From an uncultured Hyphomicrobiales bacterium (GTDB lineage: Bacteria; Pseudomonadota; Alphaproteobacteria; Rhizobiales; Rhizobiaceae): a DNA stretch of 64,000 bases. Shown piece after piece: positions 27,588 to 37,297 of this stretch. A model generated the notes under the pieces. It ran no database searches. It was not told the origin of the DNA and worked only from the letters and a program-made list of their open reading frames with translations. Within the stretch, counting starts at the first letter, position 1. The number at the start of each line of letters is the position of its first letter. The stretch covers positions 1-64,000 of the forward strand of contig CALTTH010000015.1 of the NCBI GenBank assembly GCA_943908365.1, in the 5' to 3' direction. The position numbers and the translations under genes were made by a program.

Positions 27588-28581
27588 GATGAACCGCAAG
27601 ACGCTGAAACCGAGAGCACCGCGGCAGGGCGCACCTCAGATGCGCATCCGCCCGATGGCGCCGATCCTGCCGCCCTCCAACATTCAGGGCAACGCGCTGA
27701 TCGTCGTCATCGCCATCATGGCCTTTCTCGCCTGTCTGACGCTCGGTGCCGTCAGCATGGTACGCGCCACCGCCGCCAGCTGGCAGAGCCAGATCTCGCG
27801 AGAGATCACCATTCAGATCAAGCCCGAAGACGGGCTCGATATGAATGCGGCGCTCAACAAGGCTCGCAATCTGGCGCTGGGTTTCGTCGGCACGCGCGAA
27901 GGCACGATCATGGACGATGCCGCGACGAGCCGCCTTCTGGAGCCCTGGCTGGGTTCGGGGCTTGATCTGTCCGAACTGCCCGTGCCGCGTCTTGTCATCA
28001 TTACCATCGATGAAAACAACCCGCCGGATTTTGAAGCCATGCGGGCGATGCTGAAGACCGAAATCCCGCAGGCCTTTCTGGATGATCACCGCACCTGGGT
28101 GGATCGCCTGGTCTCCATGGCCCATACCACGGTGATGATCGGTGTTGGTGTGCTGGTGCTGGTCTTTACCGCGATGGTGCTGACGGTGATCTTCGCCACG
28201 CGCGGTGCACTCTCCGGCAACCGGCACATTGTCGAGGTTCTGCATTTCGTCGGCGCCGAAAGCGGCTTCGTCGCGCGAGAATTCCAGAAGCACTTTCTGA
28301 AGATCAGTCTCAAGGGGTCAGGTGCCGGCAGTGCTGTCGCGGCGTTCGTCTTTCTTGCGGCAGGCTTCTGGCAGTCGCGATCGCTTGCAACGCCGCAAAG
28401 CGATCAGGCGACCGCCTTGTTCGGCTCATTCTCGGTCGGCATCGACGGTTATCTCGGTATCCTGATGACGATGATCATCATCTCGTTGCTGACGACGATT
28501 ACGGCGCGCATGACGGTCATTCGCACCATTGATGAGATCGACCGCATCCGTTCCGACCCGTCGAAGAGCGATGGCTTATAG
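27580..28581 (+). CDS. ftsX: Cell division protein FtsX
   Basis: Membrane partner of FtsE, 333 residues, with four transmembrane helices: one near residues 40-60 (ALIVVIAIMAFLACLTLG) and three in the C-terminal half (from VMIGVGVLVLVFTAMVL). The periplasmic loop between the first two helices would contact amidase activators. The C-terminal FtsX domain includes RHIVEVLHFVGAESGFVAREF. It overlaps ftsE and forms the usual operon. Confidence 0.92.
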   Translation: MNEMNRKTLKPRAPRQGAPQMRIRPMAPILPPSNIQGNALIVVIAIMAFLACLTLGAVSMVRATAASWQSQISREITIQIKPEDGLDMNAALNKARNLALGFVGTREGTIMDDAATSRLLEPWLGSGLDLSELPVPRLVIITIDENNPPDFEAMRAMLKTEIPQAFLDDHRTWVDRLVSMAHTTVMIGVGVLVLVFTAMVLTVIFATRGALSGNRHIVEVLHFVGAESGFVAREFQKHFLKISLKGSGAGSAVAAFVFLAAGFWQSRSLATPQSDQATALFGSFSVGIDGYLGILMTMIIISLLTTITARMTVIRTIDEIDRIRSDPSKSDGL

Positions 28582-28648
28582 GGGCGTTAGTGGTCGGGAC
28601 CGGGCACAACCGCCTGTTCCTTGCCATAGTCCCTGCTTATGGTAACTC

Positions 28649-29335
28649 ATGGCAATGAGTCGCATAGACCGGCATGATCATATGGCTGATTCGCCGCGGA
28701 ACCGAATGTTCTCGCGACGCGGGCCGTTGCGCCGCTTCATCCGTATCGCCATCCTCGTTTTCGTCGTCACTGCCGGTGCCGTTTTCGGCGGATTTTTGTG
28801 GTTTGCCGATTCCGTTGCGACCATGCGACCGCCGGAAGGCGCAAGAGCCGATGCCATCATTGTCCTGACCGGCGGTTACCAGCGGATCGACCAGGCGGTC
28901 GGTTTGTTGCGCGATAAGGTCGGAAAGCGGCTGCTCATTTCAGGTGTGAACCCATCCACGACACGCGCGCAAATCAGGAGGATGACGCAGAGTTCTCCCG
29001 ATCTCTTCGCCTGCTGCGTCGACATGGGCTACAAGGCGATCGACACGATTGGCAATGCCAATGAGGCCGCAGGGTGGATACGTGACAAGGGCTACACCTC
29101 GATCGTCGTCGTTACGAATAATTACCATATGCATCGAAGCCTGCATGAGCTCAGAAGTGCGAGCCCCAATACCGAGTTTATCGCCTATCCGGTCATCAAC
29201 TCGGATTTGAGCCGCACCAACTGGTTCGCCAATCCCGACGTGTTGCGCACCATGATCTCCGAATACGCGAAATTCGTCGTCGCCGCACTTCGCGACCTAA
29301 CGGGTATCGGCAAGGGTAATGGCCTGAGAGACTGA
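28649..29335 (+). CDS. YdcF/DUF218 family membrane protein
   Basis: Protein of 228 residues with an N-terminal membrane anchor (FIRIAILVFVVTAGAVFGGFLWF) and a DUF218 domain outside the membrane. Domain landmarks are ADAIIVLTGGYQRIDQAV, KRLLISGVNP, and IVVVTNNYHMHRSLHELR. Relatives include SanA/ElyC-type envelope proteins involved in peptidoglycan or lipid-carrier metabolism; the exact role here is unknown. An internal ATG at 28682 is an alternative start. It is followed by plsC after about 150 bases. Confidence 0.82.
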   Translation: MAMSRIDRHDHMADSPRNRMFSRRGPLRRFIRIAILVFVVTAGAVFGGFLWFADSVATMRPPEGARADAIIVLTGGYQRIDQAVGLLRDKVGKRLLISGVNPSTTRAQIRRMTQSSPDLFACCVDMGYKAIDTIGNANEAAGWIRDKGYTSIVVVTNNYHMHRSLHELRSASPNTEFIAYPVINSDLSRTNWFANPDVLRTMISEYAKFVVAALRDLTGIGKGNGLRD

Positions 29336-29489
29336 ACGGCCGATCCGAAAAACGTTGTGCCGTCTCGGCCGCGACCTTCTCGCTGGATAGCTCTTGCTGC
29401 ATGGCCCCGGTTTCGTGTAGGCGTTGCCCATCTGCGCTGGCGTGAAGAGGCACCCGTCTTCGGCTCAAGCGCCCGGAGACGCCAGACAC

Positions 29490-30278
29490 ATGCTCAGACT
29501 ACGTTCGGTTCTGTTCAACACCTTCTTCTATCTCAATCTCATCCTGCGCATGATCGTGCTGACGCCGATCTATTTCATCGTGCCGCGCAAGCTTGCCTAC
29601 GAGATCCCGAAGAACTGGGCACGTTCCAACCATTGGCTGATGAAGACGATCGTCGGAACGACTTTCGAGGTCGAGGGTCTGGAAAATATTCCGCAAACCG
29701 GCTGCATCTTCGCGCCCAAGCACCAGTCCTTCTGGGACACCTACGCGCTGCTGCCGGACCTGAAAGACCCAGTCTATATCCTGAAGCGTGAACTGATGTG
29801 GATACCGCTTTTTGGCTGGTACGTCGCCAAGCAGCGCATGATCCCGGTCAATCGTGCTGCGCGCGGCAAGGCGATGCTGAAGGTCATGGACCGCGCCAAG
29901 GAGGAGATGGCGAAGGGTCGCGAGTTGATCATCTATCCGGAAGGCACGCGCCGTCCCCCGGGGGCGGATCCGGAATATCGTTACGGCATTGCGCGTCTTT
30001 ACCGCGATCTGAAAGTGCCGGTGGTACCGGTGGCGATGCATCCCGGCCTTTTCTGGCCACGCCGGTCCACCATGCGCTATCCGGGGCACTTCAAGGTGCG
30101 CATTCTGCCGCCGATCCAGCCCGGTCTCGATCCGGATACCTTCTTCAAGACGTTGATCGAGGTGACGGAAAAGGCAAGCGACGAACTGCTCATCGAGACG
30201 GCGCGCAACAATCCCGACCTGCCCATGCCGCCGACTGCGCAGAAGCGCCTCGCCGAGCTAGGCTTCTCAAGAGTCTGA
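29490..30278 (+). CDS. plsC: 1-acyl-sn-glycerol-3-phosphate acyltransferase
   Basis: Membrane-bound acyltransferase of 262 residues that makes phosphatidic acid from lysophosphatidic acid. The catalytic HX4D box is KHQSFWD, the substrate-binding motif is IIYPEGTRRP, and VPVVPVAMHPG follows. The N-terminus carries a hydrophobic helix (LILRMIVLTPIYFIV). The ATG at 29490 sits where the family starts; the frame is open to 29424. It converges with the phytase-like gene, overlapping it by 12 bases at their ends. Confidence 0.9.
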   Translation: MLRLRSVLFNTFFYLNLILRMIVLTPIYFIVPRKLAYEIPKNWARSNHWLMKTIVGTTFEVEGLENIPQTGCIFAPKHQSFWDTYALLPDLKDPVYILKRELMWIPLFGWYVAKQRMIPVNRAARGKAMLKVMDRAKEEMAKGRELIIYPEGTRRPPGADPEYRYGIARLYRDLKVPVVPVAMHPGLFWPRRSTMRYPGHFKVRILPPIQPGLDPDTFFKTLIEVTEKASDELLIETARNNPDLPMPPTAQKRLAELGFSRV

Positions 30279-31319
30279 TGAATTCAGCTTGAATTCCAGC
30301 ATCAGGTTCCGCTGCAGGAACGAGTGGTTGTCGTCCGAGACAAGGATGATATGGGTGGACCCATCCGGCTGAGGCACGACGTCAATGCCTTCCATATTGT
30401 CGATCTGATAGGACGGGCCGGCCTCGAACAGCGTCTCGCCATCGACGACAGCGCCTGGACGAATATCCTGGCCCTCAATACGGCGGATGCGCATGCCCGC
30501 GCCTTCGCTGAAATTGAAGCGGCGCTCCAGCAAAAGCAGGTCGCCATTGGGCAGGAAAGCGCCGTCCGTCGCGGCGAAATCACCATGTTTCTTGACAGCA
30601 AACAGACCCTTGAGCGGCCCATCTAAAATGGCGGCATACAGGTTGCCGTTTCTGTCGACGCTGTCTTCCGCCACCGCAACCAGTGCGCCTTCTAGCGGCG
30701 AGTTCTCCGGTGAAGCAACAAGTGTTTCCAGCCCGGCATTGCGTTTCAAGGCGTTGTTGGGAATGAGATGGGGAAGCCTGCCGCGTGGCTTGGCACCGGC
30801 GAGATTCTTATCGGGATAAATGCCGATGCGGTGGAACTGTTCATAGCTGACATAGAGACGATCGCCGCGTACTGCCAAGCCCTCGGCGTCCATGTCCACC
30901 TTTCTGCGCGCGGCAGTTCCATTCTCGTTCAGCATCGGATCGATATGCAACATCGACACGCCGGAAAGAGCCCCGGTCTTGCTATCGCGCTCAATCTCCC
31001 CGGTCATCCAGTGGCCGGTATCGAGCACCGCAACGAAGCTGCGTCCGTCCGCTCGAAAGCGAACACTCGAAATTGCCCCGAAATCGGGGTCGGACGAGCG
31101 CATGGACAGTCCGCCGATAAATTCAAGCTTGCCGAAGTGCCTCTCACTCGATCCGGTCAGAAAATCCCGGATTGGTGAAGAGGTCACAGCAACTTCAGGA
31201 GAGGAGGCGCCGATTGCCGCCGGGCTGAGAATGGCAAGAACAAAAGCCAGCGTAGCGACGGGGCGTGCGAACGATCGGCGGGGGAAAACGCCTCCGCTGC
31301 GACGCGTCTTATCCCGCAC
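30267..31319 (-). CDS. Esterase-like activity of phytase family exported protein
   Basis: Predicted secreted beta-propeller protein of about 350 residues (PF13449 type). Family landmarks are FIGGLSMRSSDPDFGAISSVRFRADG, DAEGLAVRGDRLYVSYE and NMEGIDVVPQPDGSTHIILVSDDN. A hydrophobic signal is present (ARPVATLAFVLAIL). The start is uncertain: the GTG at 31319, 11 bases inside the cobT end, has AGGA upstream and seems best, while the first ATG at 31379 would overlap cobT by 71 bases. The substrate is unknown. Confidence 0.75.
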   Translation of the reverse strand: MRDKTRRSGGVFPRRSFARPVATLAFVLAILSPAAIGASSPEVAVTSSPIRDFLTGSSERHFGKLEFIGGLSMRSSDPDFGAISSVRFRADGRSFVAVLDTGHWMTGEIERDSKTGALSGVSMLHIDPMLNENGTAARRKVDMDAEGLAVRGDRLYVSYEQFHRIGIYPDKNLAGAKPRGRLPHLIPNNALKRNAGLETLVASPENSPLEGALVAVAEDSVDRNGNLYAAILDGPLKGLFAVKKHGDFAATDGAFLPNGDLLLLERRFNFSEGAGMRIRRIEGQDIRPGAVVDGETLFEAGPSYQIDNMEGIDVVPQPDGSTHIILVSDDNHSFLQRNLMLEFKLNSSDS

Positions 31320-33216
31320 GGCGCATCCTGCGCGACGGCTTGCCGGAGCTTGTGCTGGTATCCTCGAAGAGAGCGGCAAGTTGCTCGGTCATGGCGCCCG
31401 CCAGTTCGTCCGCATCCACAATGGTCACAGCACGGCGATAGTAGCGTGTGACGTCGTGGCCGATACCAATCGCCAAAAGTTCGACAGGCGAACGCGTCTC
31501 GATCTGCTCGATGACGGCACGCAGATGCCGTTCGAGATAGTTGCCCGGATTGACCGACAACGTCGAGTCGTCCACCGGCGCGCCGTCGGAGATCATCATC
31601 ATGATCTTGCGCTGTTCCGGCCGGTTGATCAGGCGATTATGCGCCCACATCAGTGCTTCGCCGTCGATGTTTTCCTTGAGAAGGCCCTCGCGCATCATCA
31701 GGCCGAGATTGCGCCGGGCACGGCGCCATGGTGCGTCCGCGCTCTTGTAGATGATGTGGCGCAGATCGTTCAGACGGCCGGGCGATGGCGGCTTGCCGCT
31801 GGCAAGCCATTGCTCGCGCGATTGTCCACCCTTCCACGCCTTGGTGGTGAAGCCGAGAATTTCCACCTTCACGCCGGAGCGTTCCAGCGTGCGGGCCAGA
31901 ATATCGGCGCAGGTGGCGGCGACAGTGATCGGTCGACCGCGCATGGAGCCCGAATTGTCGATGACGAGCGAAACGACCGTATCGCGGAATTTCGTATCGC
32001 GCTCCTTCTTGAAGGAAAGCGGCTGCATCGGATCGATAATGAGGCGCACGAGACGTGCCGGATCGAGGTAGCCCTCTTCCAGATCGAAATCCCAGGAGCG
32101 GTTCTGCTGCGCCATCAGACGGCGCTGCAAGCGGTTTGCCAAGCGCCCAACGGCGCCTTGAAGATGCGCCAACTGCTTGTCGAGAAAGGCTCGCAGGCGA
32201 TCCAGCTCCGCTTCGTCGCAGAGTTCCTCAGCGTGAATTTCCTCGTCGAATTCCTGGGTGAAGATGCGGTAGTCGACCTTCTCGTTGAAATCGTCGAAGG
32301 GGCTATTCGGGCGGCGGGTTTCGCCGGGCGTTTCGGAATCCTCGTCGAGATCATCGGACATTTCGTCCTCCGACATCTCGGCGCCATCCATCTCGCCATC
32401 TTCCATCTGCTCTTGGGAGGCTTCGCTCTCCTCCGCAGGGGCGGCATCGGAGCCTGCGTCTTCCTCGACCTGTTCTTCCTGCTGCTCGTTGCTGCGCGGC
32501 TGGTCTTCGTCGGATTGGGCTTCCTGCGATTCCGGCTCGTCATTCTCGTCGCCGAAATCTTCCGCCATCTGCATGGAGGTCAGCATTTTACGAACAAGCT
32601 TGGAAAACGCCTTCTGGTCTTCGATGACGGAGGAGAGATCCTTGAGGTCACCAGACGCCTTGTCTTCGATGAAGGGGCGCCAGACATCGAGAATCTTGCC
32701 AGCACTTTCCGGCGGCTTTTCACCGGTCAGCTTCTCGCGGACCAGCAGCGCGACAGCCTCGGCAATCGGTGCATCTTCCTGGGTGTTGATCGCGCCAAAG
32801 TTCGCCTTGGCGTATTTCTCCGTGTTCATCGCACGAATGTTGTTTGCCATGCCCGGCATGCGAAGCGCGCCGATGGATTCGACACGCGCCTGTTCGACAG
32901 CATCGAAGATCTGCCGTGCATCGGCACCCTGCGGCGACATCGTGGCATGCACATCGCTATCGTGGCAGGCAAGGCGAAGCGCCATGGAATCGCCAAGTCC
33001 GCGGGTGATCGCCACTTCCTGTGCCGTCGGCTTCTTGGAGATTTCCGGCAGCCGCATGCGCTCGCCGGCAAGGCCCGGGCGCTCATTGGCGAAAACCACT
33101 TCGACTTCAGAGCTACCCGCGACAGAACGCACGCAGCCGGTGATCGCCTGACGCAACGGTTCGGTATCGATCACCGTGCCGGATTTGGGTCTCACATTGT
33201 CGCCGCGCGCTGCCAT
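31309..33216 (-). CDS. cobT: Aerobic cobaltochelatase subunit CobT
   Basis: Large subunit of the CobNST complex that inserts cobalt into hydrogenobyrinic acid a,c-diamide in aerobic cobalamin synthesis. The protein has 635 residues from the ATG at 33216. It consists of an N-terminal CobT domain, a long acidic low-complexity middle (residues about 205-285, rich in D/E/S) and a C-terminal von Willebrand A domain with the MIDAS motif VIDNSGSMRG. It is followed by the phytase-like gene and preceded by cobS on the same strand. Confidence 0.95.
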   Translation of the reverse strand: MAARGDNVRPKSGTVIDTEPLRQAITGCVRSVAGSSEVEVVFANERPGLAGERMRLPEISKKPTAQEVAITRGLGDSMALRLACHDSDVHATMSPQGADARQIFDAVEQARVESIGALRMPGMANNIRAMNTEKYAKANFGAINTQEDAPIAEAVALLVREKLTGEKPPESAGKILDVWRPFIEDKASGDLKDLSSVIEDQKAFSKLVRKMLTSMQMAEDFGDENDEPESQEAQSDEDQPRSNEQQEEQVEEDAGSDAAPAEESEASQEQMEDGEMDGAEMSEDEMSDDLDEDSETPGETRRPNSPFDDFNEKVDYRIFTQEFDEEIHAEELCDEAELDRLRAFLDKQLAHLQGAVGRLANRLQRRLMAQQNRSWDFDLEEGYLDPARLVRLIIDPMQPLSFKKERDTKFRDTVVSLVIDNSGSMRGRPITVAATCADILARTLERSGVKVEILGFTTKAWKGGQSREQWLASGKPPSPGRLNDLRHIIYKSADAPWRRARRNLGLMMREGLLKENIDGEALMWAHNRLINRPEQRKIMMMISDGAPVDDSTLSVNPGNYLERHLRAVIEQIETRSPVELLAIGIGHDVTRYYRRAVTIVDADELAGAMTEQLAALFEDTSTSSGKPSRRMRRAG

Positions 33217-33298
33217 GGTCTTTCCTGTCGATTCTGAACGCTCCGCGCAGACTTCGAAAGTCACGCTGGAGCGTCTTCGCCTTCACGCTTTAATCTGC

Positions 33299-33341
33299 GC
33301 ATTTCCGGACGCAAAACCGATGCCACTTTTGCTGGAAATGC
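33299..33341. repeat. Rhizobial-type palindromic intergenic repeat
   Basis: GCATTTCC (33299-33306) and GGAAATGC (33334-33341) flank a segment with GCAAAA and TTTTGC arms. This layout resembles a repeat common between rhizobial genes. It lies between cobS and cobT. The dispersed-repeat status is from memory, not from copies in this window. Confidence 0.5.
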
Positions 33342-33372
33342 TCTAGTGATCTCCCGGCTTTCGCCGGAAGGA

Positions 33373-34362
33373 TCACGCGCTGAGAACGATGTTTGCCGCG
33401 CTTTCCTTGAGCTCGACGCCGAAAGCGCGCTGGTACTGCTCTGCCACGAGCGTCCGCTCCAGCTCATCGCACTTGTTAAGGAAGGTAACGCGGAAGGCAA
33501 AGGCGAGGTCGCCAAAGATTTCTGCGTTCTCTGCCCAGGTGATGACGGTACGCGGGCTCATCACGGTCGAGAGGTCGCCATTGATGAAGGCCGAGCGGGT
33601 GAGATCGGCAACGCGAACCATCTTCGATGCAGTTTCGCGCCCTTTCTCCGTGTCGAGGCTCTTCACCTTGGCAACGATGATGTTCACTTCCTGCTCATGC
33701 GGCAGATAGTTCAGCGTCGTAACGACCGACCAGCGGTCCATCTGCGCCTGGTTGATCTGCTGCGTGCCGTGGTAAAGGCCGGTCGTATCGCCAAGGCCAA
33801 CGGTGTTGGCGGTTGCGAAGATACGGAAGGCCGGGTGAGGGCGGATGACGCGGCTCTGATCGAGCAGCGTCAGGCGACCGGACGATTCCAGAACGCGCTG
33901 GATAACGAACATGACGTCCGGGCGGCCCGCATCATACTCGTCGAAGACGAGCGCGACATTATGCTGGTAAGCCCAGGGCAGGATGCCGTCCTTGAACTCG
34001 GTGACCTGCTTGCCGTCCTTAAGAACGATGGCGTCCTTACCGACGAGGTCGATACGAGAGACATGGCTGTCGAGGTTGACGCGAACGCACGGCCAGTTGA
34101 GGCGCGCTGCGACCTGTTCGATATGGGTGGACTTACCGGTGCCGTGGAAGCCGGACACCATGACGCGTCGGTTGTGAGCAAAGCCTGCAAGGATCGCCAG
34201 TGTCGTATCGCGGTCGAAAAGATAATCCGGATCCAGATCGGGAACGTAGGCGTCGCCCTGGCTGTAAGCCGGAACACGCAGATCCGTATCGATACCGAAG
34301 ACCTCACGGACAGAAACAGTCGTATCCGGCAGGTTGGTAATATCAAGGTCAATTTTGCTCAT
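33373..34362 (-). CDS. cobS: Aerobic cobaltochelatase subunit CobS
   Basis: AAA+ ATPase of 329 residues that drives cobalt insertion with CobT and CobN. Walker A is GFHGTGKSTH near residue 80 and Walker B is LVFDEYDAGRPD. VSREVFGIDTDLRVPAYS-like sequence near the N-terminus is typical. The ATG at 34362 gives the conserved MSKIDLD start. It lies upstream of cobT on the same strand, separated by a palindromic repeat. Confidence 0.95.
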   Translation of the reverse strand: MSKIDLDITNLPDTTVSVREVFGIDTDLRVPAYSQGDAYVPDLDPDYLFDRDTTLAILAGFAHNRRVMVSGFHGTGKSTHIEQVAARLNWPCVRVNLDSHVSRIDLVGKDAIVLKDGKQVTEFKDGILPWAYQHNVALVFDEYDAGRPDVMFVIQRVLESSGRLTLLDQSRVIRPHPAFRIFATANTVGLGDTTGLYHGTQQINQAQMDRWSVVTTLNYLPHEQEVNIIVAKVKSLDTEKGRETASKMVRVADLTRSAFINGDLSTVMSPRTVITWAENAEIFGDLAFAFRVTFLNKCDELERTLVAEQYQRAFGVELKESAANIVLSA

Positions 34363-34425
34363 CACGTCTCCAAGGCGGGTAGCAACCACCCGGCCACATC
34401 TTCATAAGGCAATTACCAAAAGGGC

Positions 34426-35052
34426 TTAGCAGAAACCCGATTGCTTTAACAATTGGTAGGCTTGAATGACAGCCCGAAAACGCTCTTCCGAACCGCGATC
34501 GCCACCATTAGCATCAGGATGGTGCTTTTTGACAAGCTCCTTATAGCGTCGTTTGATGTCTTCCTGCTTGGCACCAGCCTCCAGACCCAGCGTGTCGAAG
34601 GCCTTCGCTTCCAGTGTTTTCAGTTTGCGGTCCGGCTGGATGCGCTGGCCGCCCGCCCTTGCGTCGCCAAAACCATTGGTGAAGCCAAAAGGATCCCGGA
34701 TGCGCGCATTTGCAGCACCCGAACGCAAGGTCGAATGAAGCGGGCTGTCGCGCGCTGTCTTGTTCACCCCCACCGTCCATGTGGGGCGGTGGCCGGTGAT
34801 CGCTTCCTTCTGATAGCGGGCGATCTCGCTGTCGGATAGGCCCGAAAAATAGTTGTAGCCCTTATTGTATTCCTTCACATGCTCGAAACAGAACATGAAG
34901 AATTGCCCCTCGGCATTGCGGCCGACAGGTGCGCGGTGAACGCCGGGCTTTTCGCATCCATCCCACTGGCACACGGGGGCCTGAGCCTCCGGCGGTTGCT
35001 CTCTTTTGCGACGCGTGCGGATGCGGTCGAAGTATTTCGAATCCAGTTTCAT
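34426..35052 (-). CDS. J-domain co-chaperone-like protein
   Basis: Protein of 208 residues with a C-terminal J domain: DTLGLEAGAKQEDIKRRYKEL followed by the invariant HPD in KKHHPDANGGD. The N-terminus holds a Cys/His-rich segment (CQWDGCEKPGVHRAP ... FCFEHVKEYN) that may bind zinc. It would stimulate a DnaK-type chaperone, but the client is unknown. The conserved rhizobial neighbourhood is cobS downstream and bolA divergent. The ATG at 35052 begins the conserved MKLDSKYFDRIR. Confidence 0.88.
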   Translation of the reverse strand: MKLDSKYFDRIRTRRKREQPPEAQAPVCQWDGCEKPGVHRAPVGRNAEGQFFMFCFEHVKEYNKGYNYFSGLSDSEIARYQKEAITGHRPTWTVGVNKTARDSPLHSTLRSGAANARIRDPFGFTNGFGDARAGGQRIQPDRKLKTLEAKAFDTLGLEAGAKQEDIKRRYKELVKKHHPDANGGDRGSEERFRAVIQAYQLLKQSGFC

Positions 35053-35218
35053 GATATCCCAATTATGGTGCGCAAAAGGGTGCACAACAAGAATTGACAA
35101 AGCGGAATGTTGCAGGCTTTTAGGTAGCCCCTTTAGGCCTGTTTGGTAACTCATCGGCTCTTCGCCGCCAAATTGCCAGACAGGCTCTAATCAACGCCAT
35201 CATCAGGAGATTGATGCC

Positions 35219-35500
35219 ATGTCCCTGCGCCAACGCATGGAAAACAAGCTGCGGGAAACATTTTCGCCGGATCGCCTGAATGTCATTGATGAAAGCCACA
35301 TGCATGCAGGACACCAGCCGGATATGACCGGCAAAGGTGAGACGCATATGCGTGTTCAGATAGTGTCTGAGCAGTTCTCCGGCAAGTCTCGCGTCGACCG
35401 CCACCGCGCAATCAATGGCCTTTTGAAGCCCGAACTGGATGCAGGCCTGCACGCGCTCGCCATCGAAGCCGCGGCGCCGGGAGAGCCGACGCGGTTCTAG
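35219..35500 (+). CDS. bolA: BolA family protein
   Basis: Small protein of 93 residues of the BolA/IbaG family, which pairs with monothiol glutaredoxins in iron-sulfur metabolism. The stretch DESHMHAGH followed by GETHMRVQIVSEQFSGKSRVDRHRAI has the family's helix-turn-helix-like class II KH pattern and the conserved histidine. It is divergent from the J-domain gene. Confidence 0.88.
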   Translation: MSLRQRMENKLRETFSPDRLNVIDESHMHAGHQPDMTGKGETHMRVQIVSEQFSGKSRVDRHRAINGLLKPELDAGLHALAIEAAAPGEPTRF

Positions 35501-35550
35501 CTGGAAGGCTGTGCCAAATAGTGGCAGCAACACCTTGATGTGAGGGGCAA

Positions 35551-36123
35551 ATGTCATTCATCTACATCGTCACCGACTGTGAGTTCGATGGCCCGCTTAT
35601 AGGGCAGCACTCAATGCTGTCCTTCGGCTCGGTCGCCCTGTCTCAAAGAGGTGAGAGCCTAGGCGAGTTCGAAGCGGTTTTAGAGCCGTTGCCCAACGCA
35701 ACGCAAGACCCTGTAACCATGGAGTTCTGGCACAAGCATCCCGACGCCTGGGCAGCCGCAACGTTAAATCCCGTCACGCCCTCGTTGGCAATGCATGATT
35801 TCATTGCCTGGATAAGGTCGTTCGATGCCAAGCCGATCTTTGCTGCCCATCCCGTCGCGCTCGATGGGCCGTGGCTCAACTACTATTTGATCCGCTTTGT
35901 TGGCAGAGCGCTCTTTGAAGGACCGTGGATTTCTGATCGGCTTTTCAAATATGCACCCCTTTGCATCATGTCGATGGTCGCAGGAAAGACCGGATCCGAC
36001 TTTTGGGAATGTGACGTTGAGAACTACCCTGACGATTGGCTCGGTGCAATCGAGCACACGCATCGGGCAATCGACGACGCGCGTGGATACGCGAACCTGC
36101 TGAGTCGGATGATCATGGGCTGA
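35551..36123 (+). CDS. 3'-5' exonuclease, DnaQ/Rv2179c-like
   Basis: DEDD-type 3'-5' exoribonuclease-like protein of 190 residues. Exonuclease motif I appears as IVTDCEFDGP (D and E), with FAAHPVALDGPWL and the C-terminal HRAIDDARGYANLL (motif III, DEDDh pattern). The sequence is closest in style to the Rv2179c-like family that trims RNA. Composition is slightly less GC-rich than its neighbours. It is a stand-alone gene after bolA. Substrate is unknown. Confidence 0.8.
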   Translation: MSFIYIVTDCEFDGPLIGQHSMLSFGSVALSQRGESLGEFEAVLEPLPNATQDPVTMEFWHKHPDAWAAATLNPVTPSLAMHDFIAWIRSFDAKPIFAAHPVALDGPWLNYYLIRFVGRALFEGPWISDRLFKYAPLCIMSMVAGKTGSDFWECDVENYPDDWLGAIEHTHRAIDDARGYANLLSRMIMG

Positions 36124-36162
36124 CACGAACACTAGCGCTAAGATACCGAAGTCAGGCGATCT

Positions 36163-37293
36163 CTATCCTGGATGTTTTTCCGATAGGAAGCTCTGCACCT
36201 CCGATGCCGCAACATCGTCCGCCACGAAAGACTGGCCGATGCCGTGGGTCAGGATGAAGGTGAGCTTGCCACCCTTGACCTTCTTGTCCTGGGCGATGGC
36301 CGCCATCAGCGTTTCGACCGGCGGAAGTGTGCCTGGGATATCCTTCATCGAGGTGGGCAGCCCCACCGCTTTCAGATGCGCTTCGACGCGGGTTGCATCA
36401 TCTGGGCTTGCAAGGTTCATGCGGGCGGAGAACTGGTGCGCCAATACCATGCCAATGGCAACGCCTTCTCCGTGAACCAGCCGTTCGCTGTTATATTCGG
36501 TTGCCGCTTCCAGAGCGTGGCCGAAGGTATGGCCGAGGTTCAGCAGCGCGCGAACACCGTTTTCCTTCTCATCCGCGACAACGACGTCCGACTTCGCCTG
36601 GCAACTCGTGGCGATCGCCTCGATGCGAGCCGGGCCTCCTCTCTCGATCTCCGCCCAGTTCTTCTCAAGCCAGGAGAAGAAATCCGGTTTGTCGATCAGG
36701 CCGTATTTGACCACCTCGGCATAGCCTGCACGAAACTCGCGCGGGCTCAGCGTATCGAGAACGGCGGTGTCGGCCAGCACCAGATCCGGCTGATGGAAAA
36801 CGCCGACGAGGTTCTTGCCGTGACGGCTGTTGATGCCGGTCTTGCCGCCGACGGAGGAATCGACCTGCGCCAGAAGCGAGGTTGGAATTTGCACGAAGCG
36901 TACACCACGGCGAACGATGCCGGCTGCGAAGCCCGCCAGATCACCGATGACGCCGCCGCCGAGCGCAATGACCGCATCGTTCCGCTCAATCCGCGCGGCA
37001 AGGATGGCATCGCAAACGGTGACGAGGTGATCGAAGCTCTTGGTCTTTTCGCCCGCGGGCAGCGTCAGCGATACGGCCTCGATGCCGTCGGTCTGCAGAC
37101 CATCCATCAGGGTTTCGAGATAGAGCGGCGCGACATGCTCATCGGTGATGATGGCGGCGCGCTTGCCCTTCAGCCGTGAGGAAATCTCTCCACCTGCGCG
37201 GCCGATCAGGCCAGGTCCGATGAGGATATCATAGGCACGTTCACCCAGCGGAACATGAACAAGGCGCTCGTCGGTCTGGATGGCAGAGGGCAT
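36163..37293 (-). CDS. aroB: 3-dehydroquinate synthase
   Basis: Second enzyme of the shikimate pathway, 376 residues, converting DAHP to 3-dehydroquinate with NAD and a metal ion. Landmarks are ERNDAVIALGGGVIGDLAGFAAG, RFVQIPTSLLAQVDSSVGGKTGIN and ALLNLGHTFGHALEA with metal-binding histidines. It follows aroK by 4 bases, forming the classical aroK-aroB operon on the minus strand. Confidence 0.97.
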   Translation of the reverse strand: MPSAIQTDERLVHVPLGERAYDILIGPGLIGRAGGEISSRLKGKRAAIITDEHVAPLYLETLMDGLQTDGIEAVSLTLPAGEKTKSFDHLVTVCDAILAARIERNDAVIALGGGVIGDLAGFAAGIVRRGVRFVQIPTSLLAQVDSSVGGKTGINSRHGKNLVGVFHQPDLVLADTAVLDTLSPREFRAGYAEVVKYGLIDKPDFFSWLEKNWAEIERGGPARIEAIATSCQAKSDVVVADEKENGVRALLNLGHTFGHALEAATEYNSERLVHGEGVAIGMVLAHQFSARMNLASPDDATRVEAHLKAVGLPTSMKDIPGTLPPVETLMAAIAQDKKVKGGKLTFILTHGIGQSFVADDVAASEVQSFLSEKHPG

Positions 37294-37297
37294 GGCA